Position numbers and translations under genes: made by a program
From: Brachyhypopomus gauderio
Taxonomy: Eukaryota > Chordata > Actinopteri > Gymnotiformes > Hypopomidae
DNA: 64,000 nucleotides
Reading direction: 5' to 3'
NCBI RefSeq assembly: GCF_052324685.1
Contig: NC_135221.1
Span: 20,913,037-20,977,036 of the forward strand
Notes under the pieces: model-generated
What the model was told of the DNA's origin: nothing
The model's input: only the letters and a program-made list of their open reading frames with translations
The model's database searches: none
Shown here: one piece after another, positions 1-12,869 of the stretch
How positions within the stretch are numbered: the stretch's first letter is position 1
Layout: each line of letters opens with the position of its first letter

Positions 1-808
1 GTTAAAGCCGGGGACACATACATGCGAATTTGGCCAAGCGAAGCGAACTTCACAATTTATTCATATGAGGGAGGCGAAGGCAAGTAAATATGAGCGAAGC
101 AAAATTATTAAAATTATTATTAAAATTATTATTATCAGGGTTGGGGGGCGGGGCGGCGGCATGTGTGTAAAATGCTGGCGGGGGTGGCGGCGAGTGTAAA
201 TTGTTGGACACAAATTAAGTATTATGTCGCGATCGATCGCCAGTGGTTGGCGCCACAGCGAACTAGTAACTCATTGAATCATAGATGTAGATCAGAGGTA
301 AATAAACTAGATTTTTTTCAGTGTGAGAAATCGGATGTATGTGAAGTGTAGTGCGAGTGAAAACGGTCTCTGGTAAAGACAGTCAATGCGTGTGTCTCAC
401 GCTCATTGCGTGAGAGTTGGCAACTCTGATTATTATTATATTAATTATTCGGCCAAGTTTAATATTATGAGTTTAGTTGGTTGGGCTGCATACAGTTCTA
501 GTTCTAGGTGCTAGAGCTTCTAGCTTCCCTGTCCCGCCATGTGGTGGACAACGTAGAACCTCAGAAAAAGTCCCCCAAGCTAGGACTGAAGGGGCCGGTT
601 CGAAATTATTGTTCTGTTTGGTGGTGAATATTAAACTGTTTGTCCACTTGTCTACCTTTCTAGTGTGAATTATTAATATGGATAAAGTTTGGAGATGAAT
701 GTTGTGAGGATAATATAGGCTAGTTTTGTGTATTTTGTGTTTGCTAGGCAAATAAGGCACTGTTTCCTGTTCACCTTTTGATCGAGTAGGCCTAGGGGTT
801 TTGATGTG
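1..808. other. Intergenic, no gene seen
   Basis: No exon, RNA gene or clear transposon end was recognised. The stretch has AT-rich runs built from ATT/TTA triplets near 105-135 and 430-450, and G-rich patches near 140-190. Short reading frames here show no family resemblance. Confidence 0.5.
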
Positions 809-995
809 ACGCTAAGAAAAAAAAGGTTTTTACTTTTACTTTTAATACTTAAGTATTTTTGAAGGCAGATACTTTTGTACTTCTACTCAAGTAAAAAATT
901 GAGGTGAATACTTTTACTTTTACTTGAGTAATATTCAATGCAAGGTAACTGTACTTTTACTCAAGTACATAATTGGTGTACTTCGTCCACCACTG
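809..995. repeat. Teleost interspersed repeat (TACTTTTACTCAAGTA type), probable non-autonomous hAT fragment
   Basis: The block is built from repeated variants of ACTTTTACTTGAGTA and its complement, and ends in CCACCACTG at 987-995. That pattern is, from general knowledge, very common in fish genomes. CAGTGGTGG-type ends are typical of hAT-like elements. I could not find a matching left end with a target-site duplication, so this looks like a truncated copy. The family assignment is inference; the internal repetition is seen directly. Confidence 0.6.
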
Positions 996-1078
996 TGGAT
1001 ATGTCACTATTTCATTCTGACTACATTTAAAAAAAATGAATTCTCTTTCTCCTCACAGTTTGACCTGAAGTCTCAAAC

Positions 1079-1080
<2 letters not shown>

Positions 1081-1154
<74 letters not shown>
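1081..1154. repeat. (TG)37 microsatellite
   Basis: Uninterrupted TG dinucleotides, 74 bases, directly visible. A reading frame runs through it only because a TG repeat has no stop codons. Confidence 0.98.
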
Positions 1155-1155
<1 letters not shown>

Positions 1156-1159
1156 CAGG

Positions 1160-4100
1160 GAGAGAGTGGGTGTGTGTGTCTGTGTTGATCTCATTCTCAT
1201 GCACCCTAGACACATTTTGCTTGCTTCATGATCAGACACATCTGACTTCACTGTGATTTATTGCAGTAATGGTTTACATAAAGTGTAACGAGACAATCTT
1301 TAAAAACCATGTGTAATTTGCTTTGTTTAGACAGAGCTGTAAAATACAATGTTTAATGTAGACATATAATCTAAGTTCAAACCTAATTGTCCCAATTAGA
1401 AGGTTCCCTCCCGGCATCCATTTGCTTTATGTGCATGTGCGTAACATTTACGGCATAATTCAGCCACCAGTAATCAGATGGGACAAAAAGAATAATCAGG
1501 ATCCTGGCCAGTGTCCAGCAGAGCAGGTAACGGTTAGACCACCATCTGCATTCTGTCCACAGGTCTGGCGAAAGGAAAAGGAGCCACCATGGGGTTGCAG
1601 CTAGAAAGTCTGAGCTGCCAGACGTCATGACCATCCATTTTCTGTGTGACCTAAATACAAGGCAATATCTGCAGAAAAAAAAAAAACAAAAAAAGTTGTT
1701 TATTTCATGTAGAGTCCACAGTGCAGCACTATTCTTGTATGATGGAGCAGACACAGTTTCCTGTAAACAGTATAGCAGTTCTCAAACTGCTGAAAAAACA
1801 CAGACTGCGGGGAAAAAAAAGTTCTTGGTTTCTCTAGAGTGGATGAGTCATTCTCTGGGTGCAAACTGTCGCTGGTCAGGGGCTGGCGTGTGCAGTCAGT
1901 CCATAATCACAAGGTAGCACTTAAGCAGGTAAAGGGGTCAGCTTGCATCTAGTTGACATTTAGAGGCACAATTCAATTTCATATGATAATTTTATTCTGA
2001 ATGCCATGGACTTTTATTCAAATATAACACCTTTCTTAAATAGCTGCCTTTACCCAAAAAAGACATTTACATTTTTATGTGCATTCTATTGAAATAAAAT
2101 TTGTAACTGCTCTGAATAATAAATGATTATTTCAAATTATTGTGATTTTTACTAATTTAGTTTTGTCATTTCCAAAATGATTTTATGATTGTTGTTGTGA
2201 TGACAATTACTTCTGCAAATAAGTATAATATTCTAATAAAATAAATACATTACATAACAGTGTACATTTCTTGGCCTAATTATCTTAAGCTATTTTAACG
2301 TCATTTCATAGGCTTCCATTTTCTGTGCTGTTTGGTCATCCTGTGTTAACATTTCAGTAGAAATAATACAAAAAAGTAAATAATAAAAGAAACAATTCAA
2401 GGTTAGATATAACTTACAGTATCACATTAAACCACTGCTGAATGGTTTACTGGAAATACACTTTTTTATATCACCGAAACTCTTTTTAAATGGGTATTTT
2501 AAAAGAGTAAAGTTAGAAATTGCATGCTCTGTGTGTTTACAAATGTTTAATTCTGTTCTGTCATGCTCTGCCCCAGTACGCTGGTCCATCACCACGCCAC
2601 CCGCTGGCCCCAGAAAGGGTTTCACGAAGTTGTAGAACTGCTTGTTTGCCTACTGTCAATTTCTGTTGAAATTGCCCAGAGGAAAAGCTTCCATCAGACG
2701 TACTTTTGATTCAACGTGGTGCTACGGTCTTCTCTTAGCACGAGGCGGACTTTGCCGGCCGACTAGAGAAGCGGGGTTGGGGGTTGGGGGGACCTCTTCA
2801 TACGAGCATGAGATCATTCTCTCCTCATAGGGTCCAAGCACTTTAGCTTGCCACTTTAGGTTAGCACAGTTGCCATGGCTACGGCATTTTTCACAAGCCA
2901 GCTAGCTAACATTATGCAGCAGGCAGTAGGGCTCATGATAGACTATGTAAATATTCACGCTGGAAAGGGAAGAGGTGGAACTTGTTCCGGCTCAAAGAGT
3001 GAGCGCTTATTTAACATGTCAGCCATTCAATTTACAACGCGGACTGCATTAGGGGAAAAGAAAAAGTATATACAGTTTAATGGCCTGTGCTGAGTTATGT
3101 GTGTATAAATCTATTGTTTCAATGTGTATATCTTGCGTCAGGTGAACAAAAATGATTGTTGTTTCATTTATTGGAAATAAACATTAAACAATTTGAAGTT
3201 CTCATAAATGCTTACATGGAAGATCAAATAATGCTATAATGTATCAAAGAATTACACGAGGACTGTGGTGTGCTTGTCATTTATATAGCTGATGTATGAA
3301 AGTTTCAGTCACAGAGGAAAAAAAAACTACCATTGAAAAGAAAATGCAGATGTCTATTTAAATTAAGTTTAAATGTATTTCTTTATTTTATCAAGTATGC
3401 TTTTAAATACTTATGGGTTTAGATAATTAATAGAATATTCAGTATGATAAAAGGTGCAGACATATCACATATTTTGTGGCAGATACTTGATAATTTCCAC
3501 TTCCAGCACCCGTAATGAACATCACAAGCAAATAGCTTTTCCATGAAGTGTACGTTCTTTCAAAGATCATGTGTTTTTGTTTAAAACTGGGTCAGCTAAA
3601 GAAATGCCTATATACCACATCATGAAGAAAGAGAAATATATCAGTGATCCACCAAGCATGAATATGCAATGTGACCAGATGGTATGACTTGTATTAGCCA
3701 TGCTTCTCTTAAAAATATGACACAGGATGCTTTTGTGGTCAATAAAGGCCTCTCCCCGAATTCATCTTTTCAAAGTCACTCAATGTTGGAAAATACAATC
3801 GCAGGGGGCAAACTTGGGACGCCAGGGTGAGCATACACAACACATCTGCACTGTTAACTACATATCCAAACAACCCCTCTGTTCAGTCTAAACACAGAAC
3901 CAGGACTGGCTGCTTATAAAAGAGCCCGTGCTGAAAACATCCGGTGTTAGTGTCAGGCCCAGAGTAGGTTTTTCACTCATTAAAGTCACTTTTCAGCATA
4001 GGGTTAATTGGAGACTTTTAATTGGTGTCAAACTCTCCTGTTGGCATGAAGTTACGGGCAGGCTGACCTGCCAGAGGTCGTTGGCGTGGTAACAGACTGT

Positions 4101-5110
4101 GCATGGGGTTCAGCACCTGTCCCATTACAAGGTACAGGGTTGCAGAACTCCATATGGACTGGCTGAATGTCTGAACTGTCATACAGCTGTTTTAAAACCT
4201 CCTATAAAAGCAAAGTCACATACAGGGAATATAATGAATACCACTACCAGTTGTTTTACCTTGTTGTATTTTATTTGTCTACAGTACTTAAAAGATGCAA
4301 ATGTCAAGTGAAACTGCAATCATCACACATTTTTAAACAGAACTTTGGGAAAATTTTGTTCATTATTATTATGATCTGTTGAATTTTGAGAAAGATTTTG
4401 AAAGCAACAACTGTTTTGACCTGACCTTTGCAAAACTGCTTTCATGGTATGTGTTTTCAGCTTCCACAATAAAACATAAATGGTGTCTCAATTTTCATTT
4501 TCTGTGGAGAAAAAAAGGAACACAAAATAGAGTGTCCAGTGCTTTTGAAATGAACACATCTCCACTTCCTTTACACCTTATTCAGCATCTTTTTCAAGAA
4601 CTCACCCAGAGGAAAATGAAACGAGCACACTTTCCGAAAGTCAACAAGGCGGTTCAGTCAGAACCAATGAACCCGTGAACACGGATCCTGCCTGCTAAAT
4701 ATAGCCACGCCACTGCTCCAGATTCAAGGGTCAATGACTAAATTAATTCCCACGCCATTTTCCCTGGCTGGGGAAAAAAGCCCTAATTGTTGTTTGGAGT
4801 TAATATTTGCCAGGTTTACCCCCCCACACACTTTCTCTTTGGCTAGCATTTCCAGTCTCACGAGGAGGAACTGTGAGTCTGTCCTGCTTGACTAGGTTTT
4901 TGTCCATCCATTGAAATGGACTCAGAAGGACACTGAGTGCAATAGGCTACGACACAGTTGGTATTTGGTGCAGTAGCCTGCACGGCGCCATGTGAGGCGG
5001 CCCTGTGCTGCTCTGTCAGCAGCACCACTGGACCATGAACTCTGACAGAAAGCAGCGGAATGCCGGCTACACGCTCCCCAACCATTGGAAACCCAATACA
5101 ATGACACCGG
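1160..5110. other. Intergenic, no gene seen
   Basis: Mixed AT-rich sequence. Open frames are short, lack family motifs and lack paired splice signals. Nothing beyond short homopolymer runs, such as A-runs near 1675-1695, could be supported. Confidence 0.5.
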
Positions 5111-5116
5111 GACTCT

Positions 5117-5285
5117 TCTCTCTCTCTCTTTCATTCTCCCTCTCTCCCTCCCTCTCTCTCTCCCTCCCTCCCTCTCTCTCTTTCTCTCCCTCCCTCTCTC
5201 TCTTACACTTTCTCTCTATCTCTCCCTCCCCTCCCTCCCTCTCTCTCTCTCCCTCCCTCCCTCCCTCCCTCTTTCCCTCTCTCTG
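5117..5285. repeat. CT-rich low-complexity tract
   Basis: About 170 bases of interrupted CTCTCT and CCTCCCTC runs. It opens serine/leucine-rich frames on the plus strand and arginine/glutamate-rich frames on the minus strand. These are composition artefacts, not genes. Confidence 0.95.
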
Positions 5286-5446
5286 CATGGCTAACTGACT
5301 TAGGCCTATCTTCTATACTCCATGCTCCATTTTCACCAGGCCACATTCTTTGGGGTATTTAGCCGAGACCTTTTGCATTGTCTGGCCCTTTCAAAAAGCT
5401 TTTTTCTTCCTGAGCCCTCTCTCCCTCCCTTTCACCCTATGCTACA

Positions 5447-5450
<4 letters not shown>

Positions 5451-5498
<48 letters not shown>
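5451..5498. repeat. (TC)n microsatellite
   Basis: Near-perfect TC dinucleotide run of about 48 bases, seen directly. Confidence 0.97.
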
Positions 5499-5499
<1 letters not shown>

Positions 5500-5501
<2 letters not shown>

Positions 5502-8500
5502 TCTTTGTGTTTGTTGTTTTCTTGTAACAGTATGTCACCTGTTCTCTGCCTCAGAGTGACCGAGATCTTGATGCATGTAAAGGAAGTGGCGTGCACAAAA
5601 GCCAGCGTGGCATCCGCAGTGCGATTTAAACACACACAGCCACACACAGGCTAAGCTCCTGATTGCACCCTTTTGATGGGCTGACACAGGGCGATCACAT
5701 TCCATCGTCTGAAGTGCTGAAGTTATACACTCCTGTGTTCTCTGAAAGTGATGAAGGCGGCTCGCATTCACAACTGTCGCAGGCGTAATAAAAGCCTCTG
5801 GCACGAGGACAGATTTAAATCACACCAAAAATGTGTCATTCGCAATTTAACTTGAAACAGCCCAATACTTTTGTGTTAGGCATGCCCAAATGCTCCAGAC
5901 ATTTGAAATGCAAAGCTAATTTTATTCTGTTTGGCTTAGCATCCACAAACTTGCTGGAGCCTTGTGTAAGCCAAGAGCATTGCCCCACTAGAGCTACAAA
6001 CAGCCAACGGCAAAGTGAAAGATGGGAAAACAAAACAGCACATGGGACACTAATTTGTGGAGCATTAGGGTGGAGCATTAGGGTTGAGCAAAGCCAGCAG
6101 ATTGGAAGTGGACATTTGTGGATCCTTTAAAACAGGCTTTTAACTGCAATGCCGACTTACCCCATCCAATGTCTTCAGAAATACAAAAGTAAAAAATACA
6201 TCAAAAAATAATTATAATTCATTGCTTTTCATAGACAGGTTAGGCTGCTAAAGACTGGAACTGACTGGCCTGTTGGGATATATGAGAATTTAGATATGTA
6301 TTGTTTCAGAAACTACTTTTGGAATGTGTTGTCTGTGTTTTCACAAATATGAATTATTGATACTGGATGAAAAAGGCAGAAACTATCAAAACTCTTTTTC
6401 AAATTTCATTTAGTTGTAATTCTGTAAGGCCTATGTCAAGGTCAGGGAACAAACTCTTCTTTAAGGCAACAGAAGTATTCTTTCACCATTATTCATTTAT
6501 GCACATAGACATGTTTCTTTTTCCATCCATAGCAACCTATACATACATACACCAATAAATAAGTGCATAGAGGAAAGATTTTTATCCTGATTTATGATGC
6601 TTTCATAAAGCAGTATTTGTCATGGACACACACGCACATGCACACACACAAACGACTGGAACTCGTGGTTATAAGTCCTCTTATTGGGCAGCAGAATGGA
6701 CTAATCGGTTATGACTCCTCGACAGAGATGCAGGAGCTGCTGTGGACAACTAATCGAGCCTTCAGCTCGGAGGAGAATAGATTGCCCGGCTCCCCTGCCG
6801 CCTCTCCTGTCTCAGGTGTCCCGCTGGACATGAAGTCACCTTGTCATTTAATATCGGCCCACATTCGAACAGCTGTAGGTCGGCCGTCAGACTGGAGAAA
6901 ACGCAGCGGCTTGGTTTAATTATGCAAGTATATCTTTCGCTCGCTTCATTTCCCTCACCAACGAGGTTCCGCGTTCATTTCGAATCACAGAATCCGCCCC
7001 AAAGCCCAAAATTCTTTCTTCTCAAATTCTCGTCCGCAAAATAAGAACGAAAAATGCAGAGGGATTATATAAATTGCACATACTGAGGAATGTATTCAGT
7101 CCGAGGTCAGGAAAGCCTCTAAAACATGCGCCATTTAGAGCCAATTTACTAACGTTGTTCTATCCGTTGTCTGATTTTGATTTCCCAAAAATTTCCTGTT
7201 CCAATTTCAAAAATGTTTTATTATAAACAGTGTTTAAAGCTTTTAGAAAGAGGAATAAAAACATCCAATGCATAAACTGCAGAGACTTGTATTGATAGAA
7301 AAGTCTAGCTAGCATTTTTTAAATTATACCAAGGTATCAAAACACCAAGCTTTAGACTATAGCTTATTCTTATATGGCCCCAGTTTATTTCTCGTCATCC
7401 TTCCCAATGTTAATCAACCTCAAAGCTATTGTTCTACTTACTGATTGATTTTTATTTTGTAACACAACAAAATGGTCTAGATGAAAGAATACAACAGGCC
7501 TGTTGTCTTCAATTAAAGCCAATCCAGCGAGACAGCTGGTTGCACTTATGTTTAATTTGAGATAAATTAGCTTGGCTAGTCTTGTTAAATAAACACTCAG
7601 CCATCCCGGGAGTTATAACCAATGATTTTATTACTAGTAAGGTATGATTATTAGCCATAATCTGAAAGCAATTTTGGCATACCTATTATCTATGTTTGTG
7701 TTCCTCATACTAATTAGTGAACTTGTCAAGAAGATTGAATGCAATACTGCACCAGAGCACTGACTTAACCTGTTAAGATAAGGTATAGCTATTCCACATG
7801 GAAAAATAGCAAAGTGTAGCAAAATGGACTCCTCAATAAAGAGATAAGTACTTGCTTGGGTTCAAAAACATCATGAAATACAGGTGAACCTCAAGAGAAC
7901 TAGTGACATTTGCAAGCTACAAATCATAGAAGGCTTTGATTATGAAGACGCCATATTATTTCAAATAACTGTCAGACCAAAAGGTCAACTCGATGTTTCT
8001 CATAAAGCTAAGGAGCTTTTTTCCAATGTGCTGTTTAACCATCTGGAATGCAGTTTCCCGGCTCTCTTAAGCAAAGCACTCGTGTCACACATATCAAAAT
8101 CGGTTACTGATATAAAACAATCACTTGCTCTTGTGGAAATGTACTCAGAGGTGCCATGTGTTTCATATGTTCCACAAGTACCTACATAGAGCCATATGTG
8201 GGCTCTCTGGAAAAGCACACAACTCTCCTCAAAATAGCCTATAATTGAGAAGATTTTGTCCCCCTCTGTCCCATGAAGCTGTAAGCCATCTCCGCTCCAA
8301 ACCGCACAGAAAAGGCCAGGGGTCAGAGGCCAACTGCACTTTTTTTTTTGCGCCAATCTGGCGGGAACTTTACCGACTGGCATTTTAGAGGACGACAATA
8401 TAAAATCGTTACCTCATCCCGGCGCAGACACACACCATCAATTGTTTGTTTTTATTAGAGCCATTGTTCAGTGATCTCATGGGTTTTTCATGGCGGCCCA

Positions 8501-10980
8501 CTCTCATCTCGACCAGCTGAAGTTTATGACCGAAATAATAATGCGGGAGGTTAGGCAGGGGTCTGAGAAGCTGTCTTCTTTGCATTGTTAATCGTTGCAG
8601 AGTTCCTTTTACCTAATAAAATTGAAACATTTCATGTCTCCCGTGTCCATCTCTAGGACTGCATTAATATGCAGACCAAAAAGAATATTAATTTTCTCAG
8701 GCAAACAGTAAGGTACCGCATTCAAAATGACTACTGAACCCATTTAAAGTGGAACACCTTTAAATGGCACCTCCATTAGAGACTGTCGTAACCCTTTGAC
8801 ATTCACTTTGCCTGATTACATCGTACAAATAACATTCAGATATTTACCAGACAATATCCACATGCAAACAGTATTTATGTCATTTTTTATTAGATGTTTG
8901 TTAATATTTTCAAATGTGCCTGTTGTGTACCAATTTGTTAATTTTCCGAGAAACACATTTTGTGAAAAACATTAAAGAGTATTCCAGTTATCTCCTCAAC
9001 TTGCGACCTTTTCCCCCCTTTTAACAGGGGCTTTCTTGAGTGATGACTGTACAAGAAGTATTATCTCCAAATTAGTTTTTTTTCTTTTCTCCCCTAACGA
9101 GCTTAACCTGATCTTTTGGCCCAAATGGTGGTGTGGCAGATTGAGTTTGGGCGCGCTCATGTTCCCCGGTATGCGGTGCGCGCGTCCGGGCAGCTGCGTG
9201 GACGCGCCGTGCCTCTTTCTTCACGAGCCATATGTACCATTTCATGGTGATCCTTTCACCAGTGTTTCTTGCACAATAGCAGTCGCGTCGGCACATCGCT
9301 ACACCATTCTCATCGTTTAATTACCGGGATTAGCGAACTTCGGCACCCTTCGGAGGCGAAGGAAGCAGCTGCTGTGGTAATAACAACGAAACGGGGCTGT
9401 ATGAACAGCTGTCTGGCACATTTCTGGAAGTGTGAGCCACAAATAACACTCGCGAAAAAGGGAATAAGTCCGCCACCACTCATTAACAACGGGCTTCATT
9501 AACGGTGTTGTTCTCCGGCGCTCTTGGGCTCGGTAGATTACGTTTCACTTTAAATCAACAAATGTGTCGGTGTGCAGTGGGTGAGCTAACGAGGAAGGCA
9601 TGTGGAGAGATGTTATCTTTCCCGTTGTGTTCTCCTCAGCAGCACTGTCACCACTAATGTGAGAACGTACAAGCTTACAGTACATAGATACTATCAAAAT
9701 ACGTCTGGGGTACTAATAATGACTACTAATAATGTCATCAGTTACACACCGAGTTTAGGCGAAAGTCGCATGTACATGTCTTTTAGAGACTTTACTAGGA
9801 ATGTGCTGGTGTAGGCCAAGGTCACGAGGGTTATGTAAAAGAATATGCGCAGTAATTAAAGCTAAACAGTAATTTGGTGATACTGTTGGGGTCATTTTAA
9901 AGTTATGAGACTGCAAACACATTGGGTTCCTCTCTTCTAGTTTCTATGGGAGAAAAAAAAAAACCAGACTACAATTAGCTCTCTTTGCCAGGCTCCACTT
10001 CCAGCACACCCCCCCTCGGGCTCTCTGCACCACCTACTGCGCGAAGGTGAAACACCACTGCGGGCTGCAGCCGGTGTCCAGGGCCCACTCCCTAAATTAC
10101 TGAAACCTCAGATCACATAATTCTGCTTTAATTGTCTTGGAGCTCGGTATTCAACTACAGAAGCATTTTTGTTGCAACCCACGCATTGAAATTCCACCGG
10201 CACTCTCGCCTAAGAGCCCCAATTACAACATCAAACCGTAACCGTTTGAATTCAGCACTTTGTGCCTTCCACAGGCATCCCGCTGTCACTGTCTTCAGCG
10301 TGTGACTTCCTCCCCCAGTGCTCCCTTCATGTCTTTTGTGTTTGATCCCAGAAGATATGGTACATTGTCCAGTACATATTGCTGCAACAAATGTACCGCT
10401 GTTGCTTACACCAAATACACATTGGACACAGCTGTGATCACGTACCAAGTGTGAGAGGAACCGTGTCAGATTGGTATCGTGATCCTTACTTACTGGCATT
10501 ATGTGGATATTACTGCGGACAACTATAAAGTTTAACTGTGCCGCCGGGGTCAGGCTCGTGAGGTCGTCGGCGATGTCGTAGGACGGCGAGGAGCGAATGC
10601 GGTGAATCTCACAAGCCATCTCATTATGTCCTGGACCTTGGTCCAGCTGTTCACATTAGGCATTTATTATGTCGGCCCGGTTGCAGCTGTGTTGGCACGC
10701 CGTTATATAGGGTGCCCGTCGCGAGAACAAGGGAGGCAGCCGTCCAAATTGCATTAGCACAGTTGGAGTGGACCGTTAAAGCAAGCGTGAGTGACAATTA
10801 CAAAACAGAAGATTGAATTTAGCAATCAAATCATTTGGTAATCCAAGAGTGACCAGATATCCAGTCCGCCCCATGCCTCTCATGTCCCTTCACTGGAAAC
10901 GTTCGCAAACCATTTGGTGCCCACACCCACTGCAGCCGAATGATTTGAAAAGATAATACAAGCCAAGAAGAGTGGTTTCA
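5500..10980. other. Intergenic, no gene seen
   Basis: No exon-like segment could be tied to a protein family. Several parts (for example 8400-8700 and 8990-9500) are complex, non-repetitive and rich in TAAT-type cores. That is the texture of non-coding regulatory DNA, but conservation cannot be tested from a single sequence. Confidence 0.45.
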
Positions 10981-11360
10981 CCATTTTTTTACAGACTTTT
11001 TAATTTTAGTTACAGGGGTCGGTCAGGCACTCAACTTGCCCACCAACATGACTCGCATTTTTAATTGTCACATCAAATTAAGCGAGTCTGATCATTTTAC
11101 CGTCTTTGCCCAGGTTGACAGCGCATAATAAATCAGCCGTCTCGGTCATGGAAGGGCCGGTTGACCCTACCGCCACTAAATGCTTCATTTTTCCTCTTAA
11201 TGAATTAGTCTTTCCAAGGCCAAAAACAGCTCTAGTGGCTGTTGAGAGCGGCGGTGTGTCAGGGCCTCAATCCGCACACACTTGAGGTGATTGTGGCCAG
11301 ATTAATGTGCCTGTCAATCAAAAGTCTGAGTCTGGTTCAGTCCGTCAAAGATGGCATAGA
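10981..11360. promoter_or_regulatory. Candidate conserved non-coding element with homeodomain-type motifs
   Basis: This non-repetitive block carries several TTAATT/ATTAAG cores and, at 11311-11320, CTGTCAATCA. The complement, TGATTGACAG, is the textbook Pbx-Meis/Prep composite site. It lies in a region without genes. Enhancer activity is inference only; the motifs are what is seen. Confidence 0.3.
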
Positions 11361-12812
11361 AGTCACGGTTAATGAGCACAAACTATCCTCTTCTTTGACT
11401 TATGGACCATGACCGTTTATGCTTTCTGTTTTACTGTACAGCAACCACCACTGGGAATAACAGCACCAGTAAGACATCACACCCTCTGTGAACAAAGCAG
11501 CTATCATTTCTATACTTCATACAAATTGTTATTTAAAAAGAAACGTCATGTTCTTCTAGTACATTTACAGATATCTGAAGATGGATGCAGCCATTGTTTA
11601 CTAGGCAGTGAAGTTTTATATTCTGCGCAACATGCAAAGGAAAAAATATCCCAGCCTGGCACGTTTCTGATTTTCGATTTGCTAGTGAAAATGGACCTGC
11701 GTCTATTTGAGACACACACCCTTTTATACTGCAATGCATTCCGGTGCATACCATGCAATTTGAAACATAACCAATACATTCTCTGCAAGTAAGCACAGAT
11801 GATCAACTTTTCTCCATTCCTAAGGGAAAACAATTGCCTTTGGCTTTTGCCTTTTCTCACCGTCCAGACTGATATTTGAACGCCAGCCGTCCTGAACGTA
11901 GCTGGCAGGAATCCATTAAGCAGAAGTGCATGATGGGTAGGGTATCTCCACACTCGGCTCACATGGCTCAGCGTTGCCTTTGCGCCCCGTCCACGTCCAT
12001 AGCTTCGTGAAACCTGCACAGCGTGCGCTGTGAGGGCCGTGGTGGCCAGGGCCGTGCGTGGGAGTAGCGAGTCCGCTCGTCGGCTACGGAAACTCGACTC
12101 AGCAGGCCTCCTCTCCCCAATGTCACCACAGCATGATAGCATGATTAACACAAGCCAGATGTTCACTTGCACACAGGCCGCCTAACGACAGCGGCCAACT
12201 TCACATGCCAAACAGGCCGCGGGGCCAGTGATGTTAAATGATTCCGGAGGGCGATCCCATCTGTCTTCCCTGAGCCCTCCGCCCCACTGTGGACCCTTGG
12301 GGTGTCACGCCCTTTGGAGAGCTTGAGACGTGGTAGAACGCATACAGGAATACCTATAGATTTTGGGCCACATGCGTTAATCTTGGATGCGGCCCATTGA
12401 TTTTCTATTAGTCGTGTTGCTGCTTGTTTAGCAAAACGCCTCTCGCTATGATCGCGATTATCCTCGGGATGGCCTTCTGTGATGGGTTACCGGGAGATGA
12501 GGAAGTTATTTCAGAAGACTGCAGTGCAAACACAGGCCTGAATTAGGCTGGGTTCTCATACCACTGATGGGTTTTCTGAAGGGTTTTTTATCTTTCCTGT
12601 TTTATTTCAGTCAGGCGACGGAAGGCCACCCCACAGCAAGAGAACACTGCGTGGAGATGAGACCCAGCTGGGGGAGATCAATGCATCACACCTGGGGATA
12701 ATTAAGATGGTCTCCCGCCCCCCCAGAGAGCCACGGCACCGCGCTATACTTTCCTTTGCCCGAGCGGCCGTGAAGGAGGAAGCGCACTCCCGATACTCCC
12801 TCATGAACTCAA
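11361..12812. other. Intergenic, no gene seen
   Basis: A minus-strand frame of about 208 codons (11546-12172) is open here, but its translation has no recognisable domain and no low-complexity cause. Nothing else supports a gene. Confidence 0.45.
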
Positions 12813-12814
12813 TT

Positions 12815-12847
<33 letters not shown>

Positions 12848-12867
12848 TACACACACACACACACACG
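12813..12867. repeat. (TC)n(AC)n compound microsatellite
   Basis: A TC run followed directly by an interrupted CA run, seen directly. Confidence 0.95.
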
Positions 12868-12869
12868 CA

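Noticed and set aside
10155-10619. Minus-strand frame of 154 codons
   Set aside because: No family resemblance, no low-complexity cause but also no splice partners or homologous motifs; consistent with chance in GC-richer DNA.
11546-12172. Minus-strand frame of 208 codons
   Set aside because: Longest non-repetitive frame in the left 25 kb, but composition and motifs look non-coding and no splice context supports it.
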